Under the pieces are notes generated by a model. The model was not told the origin of the DNA. It did no database searches and saw only the letters and a list, made by a program, of their open reading frames with translations. The position numbers and the translations under genes were made by a program. From Porphyromonas sp. HMSC065F10 (lineage in GTDB: Bacteria; Bacteroidota; Bacteroidia; Bacteroidales; Porphyromonadaceae), in assembly GCF_001808555.1 (NCBI RefSeq), contig NZ_KV793803.1, forward strand, positions 25,466 to 71,434: a stretch of DNA of 45,969 nt. Reading direction: 5' to 3'. Positions 35,516 through 42,260 of this stretch are shown here, one piece after another (positions within the stretch are counted from its first letter, which is position 1; every line of letters starts with the position of its first letter).

Positions 35516-35585
35516 ATGGACATAGAGGAGCTTAGCGAGAAGTTTGACGACAAGATGGCGGAGATGAGGACCTATCCGGAGGGGG
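35516..35585 (+). pseudogene. 5' fragment of gpG-like gene (first duplicate)
   Basis: MDIEELSEKFDDKMAEMRTY followed by PEG, then the duplication junction. It is the truncated first copy of the gene at 35738. Confidence 0.75.
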
Positions 35586-35599
35586 GTGCTCATCTATGG

Positions 35600-35692
35600 T
35601 AAAAAGAGTAGTGACGTACCACCGGAGGTAGCACGCCACTAAACGGAGCAGCACACGGCGGGTACATGTACCGATCTCTTACCGTATCCTGC
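35600..35692 (-). ncRNA. Predicted small RNA, copy 2
   Basis: Minus-strand promoter TTTG (35728-35725), 20-bp spacer, TACATTTG (35704-35697). The body has a basal stem GCAG/CTGC, CGG/CCG, and an apical GGTAC/GTACC hairpin. It ends in the hairpin 35609-35619 with 35631-35641 followed by CTCTTTTT. The two changes in one hairpin arm against copy 1 give G-U pairs when read on the minus strand, so pairing survives there and not on the plus strand. Confidence 0.62.
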
Positions 35693-35737
35693 ACGACAAA
35701 TGTAGGGAGAAGAACTGATACAACCAAATAGTAACCG

Positions 35738-35963
35738 ATGGACATAGAGGAGCTTAGCGAGAAGTTTGGCGACAAGATGGCTGAAATGAAGGCCTATCTG
35801 GAGGGGGGTGACGTGCGGGAGCTGATGGCGGGTCTCGCCATCGAGCACTTCCGCGACAGCTTCCACCGAGAGGGCTTCGTCGACAAGGCGGTCAACCCCT
35901 GGAGGGAGGTGAAGCGCCGCGACCCCTCCTCGCCCTGATACGGTCACTCCGGACAGACGGGGC
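35738..35963 (+). pseudogene. Mu gpG-like virion morphogenesis protein, truncated
   Basis: A 66-residue reading frame with IEHFRDSFHREGFVDKAVNPW then REVKRRDPSSP, the N-terminal pattern of phage virion morphogenesis (Mu gpG-like) proteins. The stop at 35936-35938 (TGA) stands where relatives have Trp (TGG); reading through gives YGHSGQTG, the next conserved motif, after which the match ends. So a nonsense mutation plus loss of the 3' part has killed the gene. The order gpF then gpG is that of Mu-like phages. Confidence 0.7.
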
Positions 35964-36107
35964 GACCCTAATATCACGTCCGAGTATTTCGAACCGGGAG
36001 CAGGGCTGTCAAAGTATATCGGACGAAGGGTGACTTCGAAGTGGGCACTGTTCGGAGGGATCGCAATTATCCACAAAAAGAAAATCGTAGCGCATTATTA
36101 TCTGTAA
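35964..36107 (+). pseudogene. C-terminal fragment of a second toxin-like gene
   Basis: The frame DPNITSEYFEPGAGLSKYIG, RRVTSKWALFGGIAIIHKKK, IVAHYYL ends at 36107. Its last strands (IAIIHKKKIVAHYYL) parallel the end of the toxin-like gene at 35407 (VVLIYGKRVVTYHRR), and it is followed by the same small-RNA module. It joins the gpG remnant without a start of its own. I read it as the tail of another nuclease or toxin cassette, but the family is not recognised. Confidence 0.45.
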
Positions 36108-36169
36108 TGCACTACGATATGGAGCAGCGAACGGCGGAAGTTTTGCTTCAATCTTTAACCGCATCCTGC
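36075..36169 (-). ncRNA. Predicted small RNA, copy 3 (most diverged)
   Basis: Minus-strand TTG (36205-36203), 21-bp spacer, TATATTTG (36181-36174). The body keeps the basal stem GCAG/CTGC and GCGG/CCGC, and has GAAG/CTTC in place of GGTAC/GTACC. The end hairpin 36086-36097 with 36105-36116 (one G-U pair in 12) is followed by ATTTTCTTTTT. The terminator overlaps the stop codon of the fragment ending at 36107. Sequence has diverged but promoter, stems and terminator are kept. Confidence 0.62.
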
Positions 36170-36195
36170 ACCGCAAATATAGAAACTATTAGCAT

Positions 36196-36315
36196 ATGGT
36201 ACCAATTCTAGGATATATCCTCCACGGCGAGACGCGCGAGCTCTCCCGAGCGATGAGCCGTAGGAAGAAGAATAAGGTCAGGGAGATGCTTAGGCAATTT
36301 GTAGTTAGTAATTGA
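36196..36315 (+). CDS. Possible 39-residue basic protein
   Basis: MVPILGYILHGETRELSRAM followed by SRRKKNKVREMLRQFVVSN. A short hydrophobic start and a Lys/Arg-rich second half. No family is recognised and no clear ribosome site or promoter was seen on the plus strand; it overlaps the -33 region of the small RNA copy 3. It may be a remnant of the prophage or not a gene at all. Confidence 0.25.
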   Translation: MVPILGYILHGETRELSRAMSRRKKNKVREMLRQFVVSN

Positions 36316-36330
36316 GGGCAGAGCCTTGGA

Positions 36331-36506
36331 CGAAAAGCGGACGACAGCCGGACGAGGACCGGCCGAATGGCACTCGAGGACCGGACGGGAGGCACTCGAG
36401 GACCGGATGGCTAACGGGGTCTATACCCCGCATTCACCAAGTATAGACCCTGTGATCACGGGGTATAGACCCCGTTTTCGCCTAGTATAGACCCCGTCTC
36501 ATCATC
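36331..36506 (+). repeat. 22-bp tandem array, two subfamilies
   Basis: Eight units with exact 22-bp period. Units at 36353, 36375 and 36397 begin CGAGGACCGG, and 36331 is a weaker version. Units at 36419, 36441, 36463 and 36485 begin GTCTATACCCCG or GTATAGACCC(C/T)G. In a register 4 bp to the left, the second group are 16-mers with 6-bp arms and a 4-bp core, such as CGGGGTATAGACCCCG (36459-36474) and its reverse complement at 36415-36430, separated by 6-nt spacers: the same geometry as the arrays at 27861 and elsewhere. Confidence 0.85.
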
Positions 36507-36704
36507 TATAGGATCTCTCAAAAGTGCGTATCAGCGTGCAAACTTCAGACACTGTTGCCCGAACTATTTTTTCAGCCCCTTTCTTTGCCCTTTGATTAGC
36601 GGACAAGAGCCTTTAAGGCAAACTTTGGTATCTTAGTACAGTCGTAGGATCACTTGGAGTGGTCCGGATACTCACAATTTGAATACCATACAAGAAATAG
36701 ATCT

Positions 36705-37886
36705 ATGTCACTGTCTCACGAAGAGCTGAGCTGTAGGCTCGCAAAGATCAGACAAGCTATGACTGCAGAGGGCTGCGAGAGCCTCCTCTTGCGGAGCATC
36801 CCATCCCAGCTGTACCTCACGGGGAGCGTAGTCTCCGGCTGGATCTACGTACCAGGCGAGGGTGACCCCATCTTCTTCCCTGACCGGACAGGCAACCGGC
36901 TCTCAGAATATGATCCTGCAAGGGTAATCCCGGTACGAAAGCCGGAGCAGATCCCTGCTGAGCTAGAGTCCCTTGGGTATCGCATTGATAAGGGGACTGC
37001 TCTCGAGAAGAGCTACCTCACAGAGGTGGACTACGAGCGGCTGAGTAAGCTCTCCCCCTCAGGTGTGAGCTCCGTCGACGCCGGTGCTCTGCTGCGGCAG
37101 GTGCGTATGACTAAGACGCCGGGTGAGATACGCTTGATCAGGGAGACCGCCGCTCGTCACTCTGAGATCTATGAGATTGCCCCACAGCTCTACGAGCCGG
37201 GTATGACTGACCTGGAGTGGCAGTTTGCTCTCGAGTATGAGATGCGTAAGCGTGGCTGGGTTGGTCTCTTCCGCACCTTTGGGACGCAGATGGAGAGCTT
37301 CTCAGGCAGTGTCATCGCCGGGGACAACGCCTCCTGCGCCTCCCCCTACGACTTTACGATGGGCGGTAGGGGAGTGGCTTCCTTCCCTCTCGGAGCTGCA
37401 GGTCACGTCGTTCGTCCCGGAGAGTCTGTGATGGTGGACTTGGCTGGGGACTACACCCAGTATCAGTCGGACTGCACGCGGACCTACTACGTGGGCACTC
37501 TTCCAGATGAGGCCTTCCGCTGCCACGAGATCTCGCTACGTCTGCACGAGTGGCTCGAGGAGGTGGGAGAGCCCGACTTCCCCGTCGGTGAGATCTACAA
37601 TCATTGCCTTCACTTGGCGGAGCAATTTGGCGTGGCGGATCACTTCATGGGAGATGAACTGAGGGCTCGCTACGTGGGGCATGGCGTCGGGCTGGAGATC
37701 AATGAGCTCCCGATCCTCACCGGTCGCTGGCCGGGTGTGCTGGAGGAGGGTATGGTGATCGCATTTGAGCCCAAGATCATCCTCCCAGGTGTCGGTGCGC
37801 TTGGGATTGAGGACACTTACCTTGTGCTGCCCGATGGGCTGGAGTGCCTCACCACACCGGAGCGGACACTCGTCAAGCTTTGCTAA
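36705..37886 (+). CDS. M24 family metallopeptidase (Xaa-Pro aminopeptidase-like)
   Basis: A 393-residue cytoplasmic peptidase of the creatinase/aminopeptidase P fold: an N-terminal domain (1-155) and a pita-bread catalytic domain with the metal ligands in VDLAGDYTQYQSDCTRTYY (two Asp), GHGVGLEINELP (His), AFEPK (Glu) and GIEDTYLV (Glu). It removes N-terminal residues before proline, or cleaves Xaa-Pro dipeptides. The ATG at 36705 is used because it matches the start of the N-terminal domain; the frame is open to 36654. It heads a run of six plus-strand genes. Confidence 0.88.
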   Translation: MSLSHEELSCRLAKIRQAMTAEGCESLLLRSIPSQLYLTGSVVSGWIYVPGEGDPIFFPDRTGNRLSEYDPARVIPVRKPEQIPAELESLGYRIDKGTALEKSYLTEVDYERLSKLSPSGVSSVDAGALLRQVRMTKTPGEIRLIRETAARHSEIYEIAPQLYEPGMTDLEWQFALEYEMRKRGWVGLFRTFGTQMESFSGSVIAGDNASCASPYDFTMGGRGVASFPLGAAGHVVRPGESVMVDLAGDYTQYQSDCTRTYYVGTLPDEAFRCHEISLRLHEWLEEVGEPDFPVGEIYNHCLHLAEQFGVADHFMGDELRARYVGHGVGLEINELPILTGRWPGVLEEGMVIAFEPKIILPGVGALGIEDTYLVLPDGLECLTTPERTLVKLC

Positions 37887-37922
37887 GTCTGTACCCTCGC
37901 TCGGGGTCTTAACCATCTGCGC

Positions 37923-38786
37923 ATGACTATCCATCCCACATACGACCTGCAGAGCAGGGCCCGCTTCAGTCAGTTGGTCTTCCTCTTCGCTGTGATGCTG
38001 ATTATGGCGGGAGTGTTCTCCTTCTTGATTACTCCGATCCTGAGTATGATTCCCCTCTCTGAGACGGAGTCTTTGTTTGTCTCGCAGATCTGCTCTTCTC
38101 TATTGATCATCTGGGTTCCGCCCGTTTTACTCAATACCTACTATAAGGCTCGGTACCTAAGTCCATTCTTCCACCCTCTCGCGATGGTGAGGCTACCTCA
38201 AGTGGCATTGGGGCTTGCAGTGGCTCTCTTGGCTCTCGTCCCCTCGTCCTTGCTGGAGGACCTGATGCGGATGATCCCGGAGCCGGAGGCACTTGCTCCT
38301 TTGTCGGCACAGGTGGAGCGCACTACCGAGATGATGATCTCTGACCACAGCGTGGGAGGGATCACCCTTGCGTTGATCGCCCTCGTGGTGGTTGCTCCGC
38401 TGACCGAGGAGTATCTCTTCCGCGGCGTGCTGCAGCAGTGGGTCCTCTCGGTCACCCGGAGCGGGCATACTGCAGTGTGGGTGGTGGCTCTGCTATTCTC
38501 GCTGATACACATGGAGTGGGGCGGACTCCTGTCTCGCACCTTTATGGGAGTGCTGCTGGGCTATGCCGCTCTCTATGGGGGGCTAAGGGTCTCTGTCCCT
38601 ATGCATGCCCTGAATAATCTACTGGTCTATCTCCTCCTGCTCTGTGGCGACCCCGAGCCGTGGAGCCCTCTCCCCCTTGGGATCGTCTCCGTGCTGATCT
38701 CCGTAGTCTGCCTCATCGCCATTGGCGTCCTTCTCCGATATATGTCTCAAAGAACAAAATCCGAATATCATGAAACGATCAACTAA
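37923..38786 (+). CDS. CPBP family intramembrane metalloprotease
   Basis: A 287-residue membrane protein with about eight hydrophobic segments. The CPBP/Abi signature is complete: EEYLFRGVLQQW (Glu-Glu-x-x-x-Arg), the second motif SLIHMEWGG (His) and HALNNLLVY (His and Asn). This is the CAAX-protease-type fold; bacterial members process membrane proteins or bacteriocin-type peptides and the substrate here is unknown. Its 3' end overlaps the GH29 start by 17 nt, so translation is coupled. Confidence 0.88.
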   Translation: MTIHPTYDLQSRARFSQLVFLFAVMLIMAGVFSFLITPILSMIPLSETESLFVSQICSSLLIIWVPPVLLNTYYKARYLSPFFHPLAMVRLPQVALGLAVALLALVPSSLLEDLMRMIPEPEALAPLSAQVERTTEMMISDHSVGGITLALIALVVVAPLTEEYLFRGVLQQWVLSVTRSGHTAVWVVALLFSLIHMEWGGLLSRTFMGVLLGYAALYGGLRVSVPMHALNNLLVYLLLLCGDPEPWSPLPLGIVSVLISVVCLIAIGVLLRYMSQRTKSEYHETIN

Positions 38787-40602
38787 ATTACTTGCTCTCT
38801 TAGCACTATCTCTTCCTCTGCTCGGTCTCTTGACCTCTTGCGAGGGAGCAAAGCAGAGTACCTACTATACCCAGCGTGTGGACTTCCCTGAGGGAGCAAC
38901 GCTTGACACAAAGGTGGAGATGGCCTCGCAGCTGATCCCCTCCGAGAAGCAACAGGCGTGGCAGGAGCTGGAGCTGACCGCTTTTATCCACTTTGGGGTC
39001 AATACCTTCACCAATCAGGAGTGGGGCGATGGGACGGAGGATCCCGCCATTTTCGTCCCCGAGCATCTGGATACCGATCAGTGGGTGAGGACGCTCAAGG
39101 ATGCCGGCTTTCGGCTCGTGATACTTACCTGTAAGCACCACGATGGCTTCTGCCTCTGGCAGACAGAGACCACGGACCACTCGGTGAAGTCCTCCCCGTG
39201 GCGCAATGGCGAAGGCGACGTGCTGAGGGATCTGTCGGCATCGTGCAAGAAGTATGATATGAAGCTGGGAGTCTACCTCTCCCCCTGGGATCGCAATGCA
39301 GCCTCTTATGGTACCGGCAAGGACTACAACGACCTATACATCGCTCAGCTCACGGAGTTGCTCTCGGACTATGGCGATATTGATGAGGTGTGGTTTGATG
39401 GCGCTTGCGGTGAGGGTCCCAATGGTAAAGTACAGGAGTACGACTGGGAGCGGGTCTTTGAGACGATCCATAAGCTGCAGCCCAATGCCGTCAGCGCGAT
39501 CATGGGTGAGGATATCCGCTGGGTGGGTAACGAGAGTGGCCTCGGTCGTGAGACGGAGTGGAGTGCCACCGTCCTCGCACCAGACTCCTATCCTGAGAGT
39601 GACAGCCTCTACAAGGCACTTGATATAAATGCTATGTCAGAGGACCTCGGCAGTCGGGAGATGCTCGCCAAAGCAGGGTCCCTCTACTGGTATCCGAGCG
39701 AGGTGGATGTATCCATCCGCCCGGGATGGTTTTGGCACCCGGAGGAAGAGCCAAAGTCTCTCAAGCAGCTGTCGGACATCTACCTCCAGTCTGTGGGGCG
39801 CAACTCGGTCCTGCTGCTCAATATCCCTCCCACTCGGGATGGACTGCTGGATGAGCGGGATGTGAAGCGCGTGGGGGAGCTGGGGCAGTGGATCCGTCAG
39901 CTCAATGAGCAGCGTGCCGCTACCGAGGATCTTGCTCACGAAATCAGAGTGGGAGGAAGTGTTGTGACGGAGCTCGATCCCGATATGCAGGTGGGGGTGA
40001 TCCTTCTGCAGGAGGATATCTCCCGTGGGCAGAGAGTTGAGAAGTTTCACGTAGACGGTCTGATGGACGATGGTACTTGGTCGCAGATTGCCAAGGGAAC
40101 CACCATCGGCTACAAGAGACTTCTCCCGCTGGAGGTACAGGCGAAGTATAGCAAGATCCGTCTCGTCATCGATGAGGGTCGTGGAAGCTCGGTCTTCATC
40201 CGTCACATCAATGCCCTCGTACTGCCGCCACTGTCAAGCTCAGAGCTGGCCGACGATATGCCCGGGATTACCCCTATCTCCAAGCAGGGCTGGACCGTCT
40301 CGAGTGTTAGTCCACTGGAGATCCTCTTTGGCAGAGAGCTGAGTGTGCAGGGACTTATCTACACGCCTGCTAAGGGTCGAGATGCCACCACGCTCCCCTT
40401 CACCTACCTGCTGGAGGGGTCGGAGGATGGCAAGAGCTGGAAACCGCTGGCGAGGGGCGAATTCTCCAACATCGTCAATAATCCGATCCCGCAGAAGATC
40501 AAACTTGACCGCGTCTATTCGCTTCGTGGGATGCGCCTTACCGGCACTACAGTGGAGGGTCATGGAGTGCCGCTTGAGGAGTCTGAAGTAGTACTCTATT
40601 AA
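38770..40602 (+). CDS. Alpha-L-fucosidase, GH29 lipoprotein
   Basis: A 610-residue secreted enzyme. The lipobox is LLTSC with C24. The GH29 TIM barrel (about 65-400) has [21 protein letters not shown] and the nucleophile D210 in [11 protein letters not shown]. The C-terminal region holds beta-sandwich domains, the last of the F5/8 (discoidin-like) type. The domain layout fits fucosidases that cut alpha-1,3/1,4-linked fucose from host glycans, but linkage cannot be read from the sequence. The ATG at 38770 lies inside the end of the CPBP gene. Confidence 0.92.
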   Translation: MKRSTKLLALLALSLPLLGLLTSCEGAKQSTYYTQRVDFPEGATLDTKVEMASQLIPSEKQQAWQELELTAFIHFGVNTFTNQEWGDGTEDPAIFVPEHLDTDQWVRTLKDAGFRLVILTCKHHDGFCLWQTETTDHSVKSSPWRNGEGDVLRDLSASCKKYDMKLGVYLSPWDRNAASYGTGKDYNDLYIAQLTELLSDYGDIDEVWFDGACGEGPNGKVQEYDWERVFETIHKLQPNAVSAIMGEDIRWVGNESGLGRETEWSATVLAPDSYPESDSLYKALDINAMSEDLGSREMLAKAGSLYWYPSEVDVSIRPGWFWHPEEEPKSLKQLSDIYLQSVGRNSVLLLNIPPTRDGLLDERDVKRVGELGQWIRQLNEQRAATEDLAHEIRVGGSVVTELDPDMQVGVILLQEDISRGQRVEKFHVDGLMDDGTWSQIAKGTTIGYKRLLPLEVQAKYSKIRLVIDEGRGSSVFIRHINALVLPPLSSSELADDMPGITPISKQGWTVSSVSPLEILFGRELSVQGLIYTPAKGRDATTLPFTYLLEGSEDGKSWKPLARGEFSNIVNNPIPQKIKLDRVYSLRGMRLTGTTVEGHGVPLEESEVVLY

Positions 40603-40613
40603 TCCCTTTGACA

Positions 40614-41462
40614 ATGACGAAATATATCGGTGCGCACGTCTCCAGTGCGGGTGGAGTGCAGAATGCTCCGCTGAATGCCAAGGGGATCGGCGCCAATGCG
40701 TTTGCTCTCTTTACACGAAACCAGCGTCAGTGGTTCCCCAAGGCGCTGAAGGAAGAGGACATCGAAGCCTTTAAGGTCAATATGGCGGAGTGCGGCTTTG
40801 AGTCACAGTATGTCCTGCCTCATGCCAGTTACCTGATCAACCTTGGTTCGCCTCGGGAGGAGGTGATGAAGAAGAGCCGGCACGCCCTCACGGATGAGAT
40901 GCAGCGGTGTGAGCAGCTGGGCTTGGGGATGGTCAATTTCCACCCGGGAGCCAATCTCGGAGAGACCTCCGTCTCTGCCTGTCTGGCTCAGATTGCTGAG
41001 GGTATCAACATCTCGCTCGAGCGAACTGAGGGTGTGAAGGCGGTGATCGAGAATACCGCCGGTCAGGGATCCAATCTTGGTTTCACCTTTGAGCAGATCG
41101 CTGAGATCATCGATGCTGTAGAGGATAAGAGTCGTGTCGGTGTCTGTATCGACACCTGCCACGCGACTGCAGCAGGGTATGATATCCTGACTGAGCAGGG
41201 GTACCATGCGATGATGAAGTCCTACGAGGAGCTGATCGGGCTGGAGTACCTCTGTGGCATGCACCTCAATGACTCCAAGAAAGGGGTGGGCTCTCGTGTC
41301 GACCGCCATGAGTCGCTTGGGGATGGCGAGATTGGCATAGCCCCCTTTGAGTGGATCATCCGTGATCCCCGTACCGATCATATCCCGCTGATCCTTGAGA
41401 CCCCCAATCCTGATCGCTGGGCTGAGGAGATCGCCTTGCTGAGGACCTTTGAGACCAAGTAA
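40614..41462 (+). CDS. nfo: Deoxyribonuclease IV (endonuclease IV, AP endonuclease)
   Basis: A 282-residue DNA-repair enzyme that nicks 5' of abasic sites. Zn-ligand blocks in order: [67 protein letters not shown] and ILETPNP. All are complete. The ATG at 40614 is preferred to the TTG at 40608. It lies 11 bp after the fucosidase and 3 bp before ispE, so it is translated from the operon. Confidence 0.96.
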   Translation: MTKYIGAHVSSAGGVQNAPLNAKGIGANAFALFTRNQRQWFPKALKEEDIEAFKVNMAECGFESQYVLPHASYLINLGSPREEVMKKSRHALTDEMQRCEQLGLGMVNFHPGANLGETSVSACLAQIAEGINISLERTEGVKAVIENTAGQGSNLGFTFEQIAEIIDAVEDKSRVGVCIDTCHATAAGYDILTEQGYHAMMKSYEELIGLEYLCGMHLNDSKKGVGSRVDRHESLGDGEIGIAPFEWIIRDPRTDHIPLILETPNPDRWAEEIALLRTFETK

Positions 41463-41465
41463 GGG

Positions 41466-42260
41466 ATGATCGCTTTTCCTCAGGCTAAGATCAATATCGG
41501 TCTCCGCATTACCGGCGTGAGACCGGACGGCTACCACGAGCTGGAGACACTCTTCTACAGGATACCGCTCTGCGATGCCTTAGAGGTGGTGCCGGCAGAG
41601 AGGGATACCCTCGATGATGGAGGCTTTGGTGACCCGCAGCATAACCTGGTCGTGCGGGCTGTGGAGATCATGCGTGAGGGGGGGGTGGCTATTCCCCCAC
41701 TGGAGGTGATTCTCCGTAAGCGGATCCCCACCGGTGCCGGGCTTGGGGGAGGCTCCTCCGATGCCTCCTCGATGCTTCTCATGCTAAGGCAGCTCTATGC
41801 CTCTGACCTCTCGGATAAGCGTCTGGCTGAGATGGCACTTAGTCTGGGGGCGGACTGCCCCTTCTTCCTCACCTCAGGTGCCCAGATCGGTCGGGGGGTG
41901 GGGGAGCTGCTTCATCCTTTCCCTCTTGACTTATCTGGGTGGGTGCTGACCTTAGTCCTTCCGGGGATCCATGTCTCCACGGCTGAGGCTTATCGTGAGA
42001 TAGGGATTTCGGAGCCTGCTGAGCCTCTCAAGGAGATACTGGAGCGACCGGTGGCTGAGTGGCGTGACCTTGTGGTCAATGACTTTGAGGTTCCCATCTT
42101 CGCCCATCATCCCGAGCTGGCTGAGGTAAAGGATCAACTCTATGCCTCCGGCGCTACCTATGCATCTATGACCGGGTCCGGCTCCTCCCTCTATGCCTTG
42201 AGCCCGGCTCCACTAAGTCGACTTACTACCCAATACACTACATATACCTATCTATTATGA
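41466..42260 (+). CDS. ispE: 4-diphosphocytidyl-2-C-methyl-D-erythritol kinase
   Basis: A 264-residue GHMP kinase of the MEP pathway for isoprenoid synthesis; it phosphorylates the 2-OH of CDP-ME. The N-terminal AKINIGLRITGVRPDGYHEL block is typical, the phosphate loop is PTGAGLGGGSSDASS (glycine-rich), and the later Asp-bearing ADCPFFL is present. The C-terminus with MTGSGSSLYAL completes the family. It overlaps the S9 peptidase start by 4 nt (ATGA). It is an essential gene in most MEP-pathway bacteria. Confidence 0.95.
   Translation: MIAFPQAKINIGLRITGVRPDGYHELETLFYRIPLCDALEVVPAERDTLDDGGFGDPQHNLVVRAVEIMREGGVAIPPLEVILRKRIPTGAGLGGGSSDASSMLLMLRQLYASDLSDKRLAEMALSLGADCPFFLTSGAQIGRGVGELLHPFPLDLSGWVLTLVLPGIHVSTAEAYREIGISEPAEPLKEILERPVAEWRDLVVNDFEVPIFAHHPELAEVKDQLYASGATYASMTGSGSSLYALSPAPLSRLTTQYTTYTYLL

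Larger units (their letters stand above)
35363..35808 (+). repeat. Tandem duplication of about 223 bp
   Basis: 35363-35585 and 35586-35808 are two diverged direct copies. Each holds the last codons of the toxin-like gene, a predicted antisense small RNA, and the start of a gpG-like gene. The junction lies at a shared GGGGGGTG, suggesting microhomology-based duplication. The copies have since drifted by substitutions and small indels. Confidence 0.85.

Noticed and set aside
35371-35775. Two related minus-strand frames (60 and 61 residues) with similar starts MSxNFSLSSSMSIGYYLV
   Set aside because: Their likeness follows from the tandem duplication; they are antisense to the gpG start and cross the small-RNA promoter and terminator.
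36189-36395. 68-residue minus-strand frame
   Set aside because: Antisense to the possible 39-residue protein and running into the 22-bp array; no family likeness.
36331-36506. CRISPR array
   Set aside because: The 22-bp step leaves no unique spacers of about 30 nt, units are degenerate, and no cas gene is present.
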